From positions 124,001-188,000 of the forward strand of contig NZ_PQFZ01000010.1 in NCBI RefSeq assembly GCF_002917105.1: DNA of 64,000 bases, given 5' to 3'. Made by a program: the position numbers and the translations under genes. Shown here piece by piece: positions 17,100-25,939 of this stretch (position 1 is the stretch's first letter; every line of letters starts with the position of its first letter). Under the pieces are notes generated by a model, which was given only the letters and a program-made list of their open reading frames with translations, made no database searches and had not been told where the DNA came from. The DNA comes from Allobosea psychrotolerans. GTDB taxonomy: Bacteria; Pseudomonadota; Alphaproteobacteria; Rhizobiales; Beijerinckiaceae.

Positions 17100-18713
17100 A
17101 TGATCTCATCCCGCCTTGCCGCCGTCCTCGCCTTTGGCCTTGTTCTCGCCGGCCCCGCCGCGGCTGGCACCAGCCTCGTGATCGACGCCTCGAGCGGCGC
17201 GGTTCTCTCCGCCGAGAATCCGAGCCAGGCCTGGCACCCGGCTTCGACGACGAAGATGATGACGACCTATCTCGCCCTGAAGGCGGTGCGCGAGCGTCGG
17301 CTCGGCCTGGAGACCGCGATCCCGGTCTCGAAGCTTGCGGCCAGCCAACCGCGCGTCAAGGTCTATATCAAGGCCGGGCAGGAGATCACGCTCGACAACG
17401 CCTTGCGCATCATGCTGGTCAAGTCGGCCAACGACATCGCCTATGTCATCGCCGAGGGCGTCGGCGGCAATGTCGAGACCTTTGTCGGCATGATGAATGC
17501 GGAAGCCGCGCGGCTGGGCATGCGCGACACCCATTTCGTCAATCCCAATGGCTGGCACCACCCCGACCAGCAGGTCAGCGCGCGCGATCTCGCCATTCTC
17601 GCCATGGCGCTGATGCGCGAATTCCCGGATTACGCCGACTACTGGAACACGGCCTCGGTCCAGCTCGGCAAGCAGGTGCTGAACAACACCAACGGACTCG
17701 TCGGCCGCTATTCCGGCATCAACGGCATGAAGACCGGCTTCGTCTGCGCCTCGGGCTTCAATGTGGTCGCAACCGCGACGCGCGGCGGTCGCACCTTGAT
17801 CGCAGTCGTGCTGGGCGCGCTCTCGGGCGCCGAGCGCACCGTAAAGGCCGCCCAGCTGCTGGATGAAGGCTTCGGCAAATGGGGCGGCCTCGGCTACGAC
17901 GTCGCCTCCCTTCCCGCCAGCGGCACCCGCGCCCCCAATATCTGCGACGATGTCCGCCGCAAGGGCGGCGGGGCTGCGCTCGCCGACGACGTCGATGTGT
18001 CCGGGTCGATCTCGGCCCTGACGACGGCGGGCGGGGTCGGCGGCAATGCCGATGGCGCCGGCGACCGCTTCGTGGCCATGAGCCCGCAGCCGCGCGCGAC
18101 CGGGGCCATGCTGTCGCGCGCGCCGTCGGGCCGCATCGTGCTGGGTCCGCGCGCCGAGACCACGCCCGTTCCCGTCGCCTTCGGCCGCACGGCAGGCTCG
18201 GCTTCCGCCCCGCTTGCGGCCAATGCCACGGGCCGGGCCGACAGCCAGTTCGCGCGCGGCGCGGCACCGGTGATCGCGCCCGACAAGCCTGTCACCGCCA
18301 GCCTGTTCGGCGGCGGCACGCCGGGCCTGTTCAGCGACTCACGGCCGCGCACGGCCTCCGGCAATGGCGGCATTCCGGGCGCGACCACCGCCTTCGCGCC
18401 GACGGGTGGCGCGGCGCAACCGTCGGCCGATGCCTTCGAGGCCGGACCTCTCAAGCTCCAGGGCGCCGTGCAGCCGGGCAAGGCGACGGCCGCGAGCCTG
18501 CGCCCCGGTGCGGCTGCCGGCATCAAGCCCGCAGCCCGCCCGCCGGCCAAGCCCCTGCTCGCCAAATCCAAAAGCGACAGCAAGACTGATTCCAAGAGCG
18601 CGGCGGAGAAGGCCAAGCCCGGCCCGACCGCAGCCAAGCTCCAGCCCGCCAGGCCGCCGGCGAAGACCAAGGCCACGCCTGCGCCCAAGTCCAAGCCCAA
18701 CGACGACGCCTGA
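17100..18713 (+). CDS. D-alanyl-D-alanine carboxypeptidase with long low-complexity tail
   Basis: This 537-residue periplasmic penicillin-binding protein has a signal peptide (1-22, ending PAAAG) and the peptidase S11 domain. Active-site motifs are STTK (49-52), SAN (109-111) and KTG (211-213), which trim the terminal D-Ala from peptidoglycan stem peptides. After about residue 270 it continues with a roughly 250-residue Ala/Pro/Gly/Thr-rich tail that becomes Lys-rich near the end (KSKSDSKTDSKSAAEKAKPG). I see no membrane anchor helix or clear PBP5 C-terminal domain. The start ATG 17100 is chosen for the signal peptide; the frame upstream is only open by chance. Confidence 0.9.
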   Translation: MISSRLAAVLAFGLVLAGPAAAGTSLVIDASSGAVLSAENPSQAWHPASTTKMMTTYLALKAVRERRLGLETAIPVSKLAASQPRVKVYIKAGQEITLDNALRIMLVKSANDIAYVIAEGVGGNVETFVGMMNAEAARLGMRDTHFVNPNGWHHPDQQVSARDLAILAMALMREFPDYADYWNTASVQLGKQVLNNTNGLVGRYSGINGMKTGFVCASGFNVVATATRGGRTLIAVVLGALSGAERTVKAAQLLDEGFGKWGGLGYDVASLPASGTRAPNICDDVRRKGGGAALADDVDVSGSISALTTAGGVGGNADGAGDRFVAMSPQPRATGAMLSRAPSGRIVLGPRAETTPVPVAFGRTAGSASAPLAANATGRADSQFARGAAPVIAPDKPVTASLFGGGTPGLFSDSRPRTASGNGGIPGATTAFAPTGGAAQPSADAFEAGPLKLQGAVQPGKATAASLRPGAAAGIKPAARPPAKPLLAKSKSDSKTDSKSAAEKAKPGPTAAKLQPARPPAKTKATPAPKSKPNDDA

Positions 18714-18723
18714 GCCGGATGCC

Positions 18724-19626
18724 TTGACCGCCGATCGCGACCGCGCCGCCAGGCAGCACGGGTTCCTCTTTGCCCTCGGCTCGGCGGCCGCGTACGGCAC
18801 CAATATCGTCAGCGCCCAGATCGCGGGGCAAGCCGGCCTCAGCGGGCCCTTGCTGGTGTTCTACCGCGTCTTCCTGATGCTGGCGCTCGCCAGCCTGGCC
18901 GCCCTGCTCTGGCGCGCCTCGCTCTTCGTGCCACGCGGCGAGCGCCGGGCCCTGGCCCTGTTCGGCTTCGCCAGCGCCGGGGTCGGCTGCGCCTATCTCT
19001 CCTCGGTCGCCTTCGTCCCGGTCAGCGTCGCCGCCGTCGTCTTCTACACCTTCCCGATCCTGATCATCCTGGCCGAGCCCCTGCTCACCTCGGCCCGCTT
19101 CAGCCCGGACCGGCTTGCGGTGGCGTTGCTCGCCTTTGCCGGGGTCGCGATGGTGGTTGGGCCGGACCTGCACGGCCTCGACCCGCGCGGGCTCATGCTC
19201 GCACTGGCGGCAAGCGTGCTCGCCGCGACGCAGTTCTTCGCTGCCAACGCCAGCCCCACGACCCCGCTGCTACCCAGGCTGTTCTGGTCACATCTGATGA
19301 TCCTGCCGATCGCCGCCGGCATCCTTGTCCTGATGGGCGGATTCCTGCCGCCCGGCGCGCTGGCGCTGGCGCCCGGCGCGATCGCGGTGACGATCGGCGG
19401 CTACCTGATCGGCTTCCTGCTCCAGGTCCTGGCCCTGATGCGTGTCGCACCCGGAAATGCCGGCCTTGCCTTCTGCGCCGAGCCGGTCTTTGCCGTCGCG
19501 GTCGCCTCCCTCATGCTCGGCGAGCGCCTCGGCGCCTTGCAATATGCCGGCGGCGCCCTTGTCGTGGCGGCGATCATGGCTAATGTAATACTAGAACAAA
19601 AGCGACGCCTCCTGGCGCCGGCCTGA
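18724..19626 (+). CDS. EamA/DMT-type transporter
   Basis: This 300-residue protein has about 10 hydrophobic helices and the two-fold EamA repeat (FALGSAAAYGTN near 17-28; ALAASVLAATQFFAANAS in the second half). It starts at TTG 18724, 10 bp after the carboxypeptidase stop. ATG 18719 meets a stop at once, and the upstream frame overlaps the carboxypeptidase tail and is arginine-rich. It is likely co-transcribed with its neighbours. The export substrate is unknown. Confidence 0.82.
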   Translation: MTADRDRAARQHGFLFALGSAAAYGTNIVSAQIAGQAGLSGPLLVFYRVFLMLALASLAALLWRASLFVPRGERRALALFGFASAGVGCAYLSSVAFVPVSVAAVVFYTFPILIILAEPLLTSARFSPDRLAVALLAFAGVAMVVGPDLHGLDPRGLMLALAASVLAATQFFAANASPTTPLLPRLFWSHLMILPIAAGILVLMGGFLPPGALALAPGAIAVTIGGYLIGFLLQVLALMRVAPGNAGLAFCAEPVFAVAVASLMLGERLGALQYAGGALVVAAIMANVILEQKRRLLAPA

Positions 19627-19644
19627 AGCCAGAAGTCCAGACGC

Positions 19645-20778
19645 ATGACCGGCCCCGACACCAGACCCACGCCAATCCCGCTGACCCTGCTGACCGGCTT
19701 CCTCGGGGCCGGCAAGACGACGCTGCTGAACCGCCTGCTCAAGGACCCGGCGCTCGCCGAGACCGTCGTCATCGTCAATGAATTCGGCGAGGTCGGCCTC
19801 GACCATCTGATGATCGAGGGCGTCGAGGAGAACATGATCCTGCTCGCCTCCGGCTGCCTCTGCTGCACGATCCGCGACGACCTCATCGTCACGCTGGAGG
19901 ATCTGCTGCGCCGCCGCGACAATGGCCGGATCGCGCCGTTCCAGCGCGTGGTGATCGAGACGACAGGCCTTGCCGACCCCGCGCCCATCCTGAACGTGCT
20001 GATCAACCACCCCTATCTCGCCATGCGCTTCAAGCTCGACGGCGTGGTGACGCTGGTCGACGCCGTCAACGGCATGGCGACGCTCGATGCCCATGAGGAG
20101 GCGGTGAAGCAGGTCGTCGCGGCCGACCGCCTCATCCTGACCAAGGCCGACCTCGTCGCCGACGAGGCCGGGCTCGCACCGCTGCGCGACAGGCTGGCTG
20201 CGCTCAACCCCGGCATCATCCTGCTGCAGCCGGATGCGGCGGCCGAAGCACTCGTCGGCTCCGGGCTCTACGATCTCGCCGAACGCCCTCAGATGCTGCG
20301 GCAATGGCTCGCCGATGAGGCTCTGGACGAGGTCGATCACCATCATGGCCACGACCATGCTCATGACGGCCATCACGGGCACGGCCATCATCATCACGGG
20401 CACGATCATCACGACGTGAACCGGCACGACGCCAGCATCCGCGCCTTCGCGCTCACCGCCGATGCACCGATCGCACAGGCGACCTTCGATCTGTTCTGGA
20501 CCCTGCTGCGCTCGACGCATGGCCCCAAGCTCCTGCGATTGAAGGCGCTGGTGAACCTCGCCGAGCATCCCGGGCAGCCTTTGCTGGTCCATGCCGTCCA
20601 GCAGATCCTGCACCCGCCGCTCCTGCTCGAGGCCTGGCCGGACGCCGACCATCGCTCCCGGCTTGTGCTCATCGTCAAAGATATCGACCCAAGCGTGGTG
20701 GAGCGGCTCTGGGCCGCCTTTCTCGGACAGACACCCCACGCCAAGGCTGCTGCCCCCAGCCACAAACTCACGGCCTGA
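19645..20778 (+). CDS. CobW/COG0523-type metallochaperone GTPase
   Basis: This 377-residue protein has the G3E GTPase fold: Walker A GFLGAGKTT (18-26), the family metal-binding CLCC motif (71-74), ETTGLADP, and an LTKAD guanine motif near residue 170. A histidine-rich loop (about residues 232-257, more than ten His) separates the GTPase domain from the C-terminal CobW domain. COG0523 proteins hand over Zn, Co or other metals in a GTP-dependent way; the His-rich loop points to zinc or nickel/cobalt. No Zur box or cobalamin gene is next to it. It starts 19 bp after the transporter gene, so the two may be co-transcribed. Confidence 0.9.
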   Translation: MTGPDTRPTPIPLTLLTGFLGAGKTTLLNRLLKDPALAETVVIVNEFGEVGLDHLMIEGVEENMILLASGCLCCTIRDDLIVTLEDLLRRRDNGRIAPFQRVVIETTGLADPAPILNVLINHPYLAMRFKLDGVVTLVDAVNGMATLDAHEEAVKQVVAADRLILTKADLVADEAGLAPLRDRLAALNPGIILLQPDAAAEALVGSGLYDLAERPQMLRQWLADEALDEVDHHHGHDHAHDGHHGHGHHHHGHDHHDVNRHDASIRAFALTADAPIAQATFDLFWTLLRSTHGPKLLRLKALVNLAEHPGQPLLVHAVQQILHPPLLLEAWPDADHRSRLVLIVKDIDPSVVERLWAAFLGQTPHAKAAAPSHKLTA

Positions 20779-20901
20779 AACGAGGGCGCCCGGCCCCGTT
20801 CTTGAAGTCCTCCCTGCCAGGGATCGCTCCCGACGTCGCGCCGTGCCGTTCCGGTACAAGCCCGCTCCGGAACGATCCAGCACAGCGACGGGCAGGATCG
20901 G

Positions 20902-22044
20902 ATGAACCAGATCATCGCTTTGAAGGGCGTCTCCCCAGGCAGCTCCACAGCCTATGCCGCGCCGAGCCGAACCCGGGACGCGGCCATCACGACCGAGATC
21001 CGCCCGCTCTCCGCCTGCGGCGAGATCCGGCAGGCCTGGACGGAGCTCGCCGCGCGGGCGATCGAGCCCAATCTGTTCTTCGAGCCGGATTTTGCGCTCG
21101 CGGCAGCGCAACACCTCATCGCCTTCCGCGACGTCGCGGTTCTGCTCGCCTGGCAGGGACCAGCCGGCTCCCCGCAGCGCCGCCTGCTCGGCCTGATCCC
21201 CTGCTTTCCGCGCAACCGGCTATTCGTGCCCGACGAATTGATCGGCTTCTCCGACCCGCGCATCTTGAACGGCGCGCCCCTGCTCGATGCCGCGCAGGCG
21301 CAAGCCGTCCTCGCCGCCGTGCTGAGCCTGCGCCAGGGCTGGGTGCTCGAGGGGCGCGGGCTTGTTCTGCGCCGGATCGACATGGCGAGCCCCCTGATCG
21401 CTCCGATCCGGCGTGCGGCCGAAGCGCTCAGGCTGAACGCGACGTTGAGCCCTGCGAACCTGCCGCTTCCACGGCGACATGGCGCAGCAACGCCCAGTGA
21501 TATCGAGGCGATGCAGCACGCTTTGGCGCGGCGCGGCAAACTCGAACTGGTCGAGGCCACATCGCGCGCGGAACTGCGCGACGCCGTCGAGATCCTGCTG
21601 GCGATGGAAGCCTCCGGCCCGGCAGGCCGCGCCGGCAAGGCGGTCTTGCAGGACACGCGCGAGGTCGGCTTCCTGCGCGCGATGACGCGGGCGCTCGCCC
21701 GTTCCAGGCGAACCCGCGTCGCCCTGCTGACGCTGGATGGGCGGCCGATCGCCGGGGCGCTGGTCATCGGGCGGGCGAAAGACGGTTTGCTCTACATGAC
21801 CGCGCGGGACGAGAGCGAAGCGCCCTTCTTCCCCGGGCAGGTGTTGCTCGCATTGATGCAGCAGGCGGCGCCGGAGCGGACGATCCTGCAACCGCTGCCG
21901 CCAGCCAGCGGACCGGCCGCCGTCGGTTTTGGCGAAGTACGGCTTGCGCCGCGTGTCGCGCGCAAGCCGCGCGATCTTGCCGGCCGGGCGCGCGCGGCGC
22001 TGCGGCGCGGCCTCAGGCTTCCGCCCGCAAGAGCCGCCGGATGA
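20902..22044 (+). CDS. GNAT-fold acetyltransferase (BioF2/FemX-like domain)
   Basis: This 380-residue protein resembles proteins with the Acetyltransf_6 domain, a GNAT-type fold linked to cell-envelope or polysaccharide modification. The domain covers about residues 170-340, with AVEILLAMEASGPAGRAGKAVL and VALLTLDGRPIAGALVIGRA. The N-terminal part contains FEPDFALAAAQHLI, typical of this group. No signal peptide is present. Its last 32 bases overlap the 3' end of the acyl-CoA synthetase gene on the other strand. The substrate is unknown. Confidence 0.75.
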   Translation: MNQIIALKGVSPGSSTAYAAPSRTRDAAITTEIRPLSACGEIRQAWTELAARAIEPNLFFEPDFALAAAQHLIAFRDVAVLLAWQGPAGSPQRRLLGLIPCFPRNRLFVPDELIGFSDPRILNGAPLLDAAQAQAVLAAVLSLRQGWVLEGRGLVLRRIDMASPLIAPIRRAAEALRLNATLSPANLPLPRRHGAATPSDIEAMQHALARRGKLELVEATSRAELRDAVEILLAMEASGPAGRAGKAVLQDTREVGFLRAMTRALARSRRTRVALLTLDGRPIAGALVIGRAKDGLLYMTARDESEAPFFPGQVLLALMQQAAPERTILQPLPPASGPAAVGFGEVRLAPRVARKPRDLAGRARAALRRGLRLPPARAAG

Positions 22045-23632
22045 TCTTGCCGGTGGTGGTGAGCGGCAACTCGTCGCGAAATGCGATCTCGCGCGGATAT
22101 TCATGCGCGGAGAGCCGCTTGCGCACGAAGGCCTGAAGCTCGGCGGCAAGCGCCTCGGACGGCTCGCGGCCGGCTTTCAGCACGACGAAGGCCTTGACGA
22201 TCTCGGTCCTCAGCGCATCGGGCTTGCCGACGACGGCCGCAAGCGACACCGCCTCATGCTTCAGCAGGCAATCCTCGATCTCGCCCGGTCCGATGCGATA
22301 GCCCGACGAGGTGATGACGTCGTCGTCGCGGCCGATGAAGCGGACATAGCCGTCTGCATCCTGCACGCCCTGATCGCCGGTCGTCATCCAGTCGCCGATG
22401 AATTTTTCCGCCGTCGCATCGGGCTTGCGCCAATAGCCCAGGAACATCACCGGGTCGGGCCGCCTGACCGCGATCTGCCCCTCCTCGTCAGCCGCGCAGA
22501 TCGAACCGTCGGGGCGGATGATCGCGACCTCATGGCCCGGCACCGCCTTGCCGATGCTGCCCGGCCTGCTGACGCCGATCGCAGCGCAGGAGGCGAGCAC
22601 GAGATTGCACTCTGTCTGGCCATAGGCCTCGTTGACGGTGAGCCCCAGCGCCTCGCGTCCCCAGGCCAGGGTCTCGGCGCCCAGCGCCTCCCCGGCCGAG
22701 GCGATCGTGCGCAGCTTGAGCGCGAAGCGCTCGCGCGGCCTGTCGACGCTGCGCAGCATCCTGAGCGCGGTCGGCGGCACGAAGGCGTTTCGGATGCCGA
22801 GATCGGCGATCAGGCGATAGGCTTCCTCCGGCTCGAAGCGCGTCACCGGCCGCGCCACCACGGCGACGCCGAAATGCAAGCTGGGCAGCAGCATGTTGAG
22901 CAACCCGCCGGCCCAGGCCCAATCGGCCGGGGTCCAGGCGAGATCGCCTGGTTGGGGCAGGAACTCGTGCGGCATCTGCACGCCCGGCAGATGGCCCGGC
23001 AGGACCCGGTGGCCATGCAGCGCGCCCTTGGGATTGCCGGTGGTGCCGGAGGTGTAGATCATCAGGGCCGGGTCGTCGGGACCGGTATCGACGGCTCTGA
23101 AGTCAGGGCTCGCCCTGGCCAGCAGGCTTCCCCAATCCTGCGCAGCCCCCTGCGCGCCATCGGTCGAGATCACCAGGCCGAGTTCGGGCAGCGGCTCGGC
23201 GATCTGCCCGAGCTTGATGAGCCCGGCCGCATCGGTGATCAGGACCTTGGCGGCGGCATCGCCCAGCCGATAGGCCAGCGCATCGACCCCGAACAGGGCC
23301 GCCAATGGCACCGCGATGGCGCCGAGCTTGTAGGCGGCGAGATGGGCAGTCAGGACGCTGCGCCCCTGCGGCAGCAGGATCGCGATCCGGTCGCCCCGTT
23401 CGACGCCGCGTGCCCGCAGCGCATTGGCAAGCCGGTTCGACTGCTCGCGCAGATGCCCGAAGCTCACGGGGCTCACGCGCCAGTCCTGTGAGACCTCGAT
23501 GATCGCCGTACGCTGCGGCTCGGCCTGCGCCCAGCGGTCGCAGATGTCGACGGCGATGTTGTAGCGAGCCGGGATGCGCCAGCGGAAGGCCGCACGCAAG
23601 CCGTCAAAGTCGCGCAGATCGGGCAGTATCAA
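22013..23632 (-). CDS. AMP-forming acyl-CoA synthetase
   Basis: This 539-residue member of the adenylate-forming superfamily activates a carboxylic acid to its CoA thioester. Motifs are YTSGTTGNPKG (193-203), YGQTEC (337-342), TGDQGVQDADGY and the C-terminal catalytic lysine K529 in TTTGK. WADWAWAGGL-like sequence around residues 236-245 resembles medium-chain or aromatic acyl-CoA synthetases. The start is TTG 23632; no ATG is available nearby. It is convergent with and overlaps the GNAT gene by 32 bp. Chain specificity cannot be read from the sequence. Confidence 0.88.
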   Translation of the reverse strand: MILPDLRDFDGLRAAFRWRIPARYNIAVDICDRWAQAEPQRTAIIEVSQDWRVSPVSFGHLREQSNRLANALRARGVERGDRIAILLPQGRSVLTAHLAAYKLGAIAVPLAALFGVDALAYRLGDAAAKVLITDAAGLIKLGQIAEPLPELGLVISTDGAQGAAQDWGSLLARASPDFRAVDTGPDDPALMIYTSGTTGNPKGALHGHRVLPGHLPGVQMPHEFLPQPGDLAWTPADWAWAGGLLNMLLPSLHFGVAVVARPVTRFEPEEAYRLIADLGIRNAFVPPTALRMLRSVDRPRERFALKLRTIASAGEALGAETLAWGREALGLTVNEAYGQTECNLVLASCAAIGVSRPGSIGKAVPGHEVAIIRPDGSICAADEEGQIAVRRPDPVMFLGYWRKPDATAEKFIGDWMTTGDQGVQDADGYVRFIGRDDDVITSSGYRIGPGEIEDCLLKHEAVSLAAVVGKPDALRTEIVKAFVVLKAGREPSEALAAELQAFVRKRLSAHEYPREIAFRDELPLTTTGKIIRRLLRAEA

Positions 23633-23729
23633 GGCGATGGGGTCCGGCGAAAAGGCGCGGCACGATAGGCAGAGCGCCTTGCTCTGTCACCATGGCGCTA
23701 GGTCAGCCGGTTACCACGGCAAGGACTGC

Positions 23730-24794
23730 TCAGAAATGCCGCTCCGCGACCGGCGGCAGGAACGCGTCCGTGAACGCATCGCCCGCCCTTGCCTTGTCCT
23801 TGAAGCTGTAGGTCAGGCTGGTCTGGTCAAGTGCGCGCTCCCAGCGCGCCCTGTCGATGCCGCCGAACCCGTTCGCCTTGGCGAAGGGCGTCACCACATT
23901 CTGGTCGAGCGTCATCTTCAGGCGCTCCAGCTCGACCTCGACCCTGGCGACGTCGTTGCGCGTGATCACCAGTTGCGCGCCGAGATCGGGATCGGCGACC
24001 GTATCCCTGAAGCTCCTGGCGAGCGCCCGCAGCAGTCCGCGCACCGCCTCGGGCTTCTCCGCCAGGAATTTGGGCGAGACCATGATGGCGTTGCCGTAGA
24101 GCTCGACGCCGTAATCGGCCATCAGCAGGACGACGATGTCGTCGACCGGGACGCCGCGCGACTTCAGGTTGATATAGGACGAGTTGGCGTAGCCGAACAC
24201 GGCGTCGACCTCGCCCGAGGCCAGCATCGGCTCGCGCACGGGGAAGCCGACATTCTCCAGCCGGATCTTGCTGTCGTCGAGCTTGTTGATCGTCTTGAAG
24301 ATCGGCCATTGCGCGAAAGCCGCGTCAGCCGCGGGCGCGCCGAACTTGCGGCCTTCCAGGCTCTTCACATCGGCGCTCACGCCCCGGCTCTTGCGCCCGA
24401 CTATCGCGAAAGGCGGCTTGTCATAGACCATCATCACGGCCTTGAGATCGACGCTGGGGTTCTCGTCGCGGTAGCGGATCAGCGAATTCACGTCGCCGAA
24501 ACCGACATCATAGGCGCCCGAGGCCACACGCGGGACCGCTTCGCGCGAGCCGTTTCCGGGCTCGATCGCGACATCGAGCCCCTCGGCTTTGAAATACCCC
24601 TTCTCGATCCCCATCAGGAACAGAGCGGCCGGCCCGTCGAACCGCCAGTCCAGCGTGAAGCGCACGGTTGTCTGCGCCCGGGCTGGTCCGATCATCGCCA
24701 TGGGCGCGGTCGCCGCGAGCAGGAAAGCTGCACCGAGGCGGGCGATGCCACGCCGGGACAGCGCCACGGCCGGGGCATGCGAAGGGTTGGGCAT
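23730..24794 (-). CDS. ABC transporter substrate-binding protein, NMT1/THI5-like
   Basis: This 354-residue periplasmic protein has a signal sequence with an arginine pair (ALSRRGIARLGAAFLLAATAP) ending near residue 40 (ARAQ). The NMT1/THI5-type domain opens with VRFTLDWRFDGPAALFLMGIEKGYFKAEGLDV. Relatives bind sulfonates, nitrate, or pyrimidine and thiamine precursors for import. No permease or ATPase gene is adjacent: the next genes are the acyl-CoA synthetase downstream and a repeat-filled gap upstream, so this is an orphan binding protein here. Confidence 0.87.
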   Translation of the reverse strand: MPNPSHAPAVALSRRGIARLGAAFLLAATAPMAMIGPARAQTTVRFTLDWRFDGPAALFLMGIEKGYFKAEGLDVAIEPGNGSREAVPRVASGAYDVGFGDVNSLIRYRDENPSVDLKAVMMVYDKPPFAIVGRKSRGVSADVKSLEGRKFGAPAADAAFAQWPIFKTINKLDDSKIRLENVGFPVREPMLASGEVDAVFGYANSSYINLKSRGVPVDDIVVLLMADYGVELYGNAIMVSPKFLAEKPEAVRGLLRALARSFRDTVADPDLGAQLVITRNDVARVEVELERLKMTLDQNVVTPFAKANGFGGIDRARWERALDQTSLTYSFKDKARAGDAFTDAFLPPVAERHF

Positions 24795-24826
24795 CTCGAA
24801 CTCCGGAGGAACGGACGGGTGCGGAC

Positions 24827-25094
24827 CTAGAGGCTGTTATGATCCATGGGGCCGATGTGATGAGGTCAAAACGGCGGAGATGGGAGGAGCATTGCGCAGG
24901 CGATACCATGGGTATCGGCAAGCGATGCGACGCTGCAGCTCCGCCGTTTTCACCTCACCCGCAGGGCGCGGCGCTTTTGCGCGACTGCGGCGTCGTTCTT
25001 CGTAGCAAGCCGGAAGGCTTGCGTCCTCGAACTCCTGGCACTCGCGCAAAATCGCCTGCGTCAAATCGACCCCATGGATCATAACAGCCTCTAG
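24827..25094. mobile_element. MITE-like element with 25-bp perfect terminal inverted repeats
   Basis: CTAGAGGCTGTTATGATCC... (24827-24851) is repeated exactly in reverse complement at 25070-25094. An inner pair, GAGGTCAAAACGGCGGAG (about 24860) and CTCCGCCGTTTTCACCTC (about 24940), is nearly complementary. No transposase frame is inside, and no target-site duplication is obvious at the edges. The structure fits a non-autonomous miniature element; a large regulatory hairpin is the alternative. Confidence 0.65.
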
Positions 25095-25228
25095 CTGAAC
25101 ATAGAGATCGAACCAGCGACCGGCGGGCCGAACGATCATGCCTCCAAACTGGCCGAGCCACACGACAGGTCAAGTACAAAGCGCCCTTTGCGCAAGCAGA
25201 ACGCGAAGAAAAAAGCGGCGTTCCGCTC

Positions 25229-25280
25229 GATCAGGCTTTTCGCATTCGGACGGCATCGTCCGAATGCGAAAAGCCTGATC
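25229..25280. repeat. Perfect 24-bp inverted repeat with 4-nt loop
   Basis: GATCAGGCTTTTCGCATTC... (25229-25252) and its exact reverse complement (25257-25280) flank the loop GCAT. It lies about 70 bp past the Lrp gene 3' end and could terminate that gene, though no U-tract follows on the minus strand. Confidence 0.85.
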
Positions 25281-25289
25281 ACTTCTAAA

Positions 25290-25348
25290 AATTGAGAGCA
25301 TTGCTCCGACGAAAAACCTGTAGCCACTTTTTCACGCAAGGCTCTGAA
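25290..25348 (-). repeat. Diverged copy of repeat family B
   Basis: On the minus strand AGAGCCTTGCGTGAAAAAGT followed by GGC...CAGGTTTTTCGTCGGAGCA matches the pattern AGAGCAGGATGCGAAAAAGTG...ACCGGTTTTTCGCAT of the copies at 41489 and 60039 with several changes. Confidence 0.5.
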
Positions 25349-25352
25349 AGGA

Positions 25353-25835
25353 TCAAAGCGGTAGCGCCCCGTCGGTCTTGACCTCCTCCATCACCGCATA
25401 GGTGCGCGTCTCGCGCACCGCCGGCAGGGCGAGCAGAACCTCGCCGAGGAAACGGCGATAGGCATTCATGTCGGCGACGCGCGTCTTGACCAGATAGTCG
25501 AAGCCGCCGGCGACCATGTGGCACTCCAGCACCTCGGGCGCACGCTTCACGGCCGCCGCGAAGCGCTCGAATGCGTCGGGCGTCGTCTTGTCCAAATAGA
25601 CCTCGACGAAGACCAGCAGGTTGAGCCCGAGCTTCAGCGGATCGAGCGTCGCGCGATAGCCGGTGATGTAGCCCTCGCGCGACAGGCGCTTGAGCCGTTC
25701 GCCCACCGCCGTCGGCGAGAGCCCGACCTTTTCGGCAAGCTCGACGCCGGCAATACGGCCATCGGATTGCAGGAGAGAGAGGATACGGCGGTCAGTACGA
25801 TCCAGCACGGGATTATTCTCTATAATCAACGCCAA
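25353..25835 (-). CDS. putR: Lrp/AsnC family regulator, probable activator of putA
   Basis: This 160-residue protein has an N-terminal winged HTH (LDRTDRRILSLLQSDGRIAGVELAEKVGLS, about 11-40) and a C-terminal RAM effector-binding domain (from LLVFVEVYLDK to YAVMEEV). It is divergent from putA with 104 bp between starts, the arrangement of proline-responsive PutR activators in alphaproteobacteria. The start appears to be TTG 25835, with no clear ribosome binding site and no ATG nearby. The symbol is by context; the proline link is inferred. Confidence 0.83.
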   Translation of the reverse strand: MALIIENNPVLDRTDRRILSLLQSDGRIAGVELAEKVGLSPTAVGERLKRLSREGYITGYRATLDPLKLGLNLLVFVEVYLDKTTPDAFERFAAAVKRAPEVLECHMVAGGFDYLVKTRVADMNAYRRFLGEVLLALPAVRETRTYAVMEEVKTDGALPL

Positions 25836-25939
25836 TATGCGATACTAATACGGATGATATCGGAAAATAGCCAATTGATATGCGGCCCAAGAGGCCCGAT
25901 CCTTCAGATCATCCCGCCTCGCTCATCTGGAGCCGTTTC
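25811..25939. promoter_or_regulatory. AT-rich shared promoter/operator region of putR and putA
   Basis: GATTAT (25811-25816) and ATAATC (25822-25827) form a 6-bp inverted repeat with spacer TCTCT, overlapping the first putR codons. The stretch 25840-25880 (GATACTAATACGG, GATATCGG, AATTGATAT) is AT-rich and fits Lrp-type binding. GGAG at 25929-25932 is the putA ribosome binding site. Confidence 0.45.

Larger units (their letters stand above)
24795..25352. other. 558-bp intergenic region made of repeats
   Basis: The gap between the binding protein gene and the Lrp gene has no credible gene. It holds the MITE-like element, a 52-bp perfect hairpin and a diverged family B repeat, and its base composition is AT-richer than its neighbours. 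Confidence 0.7.
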
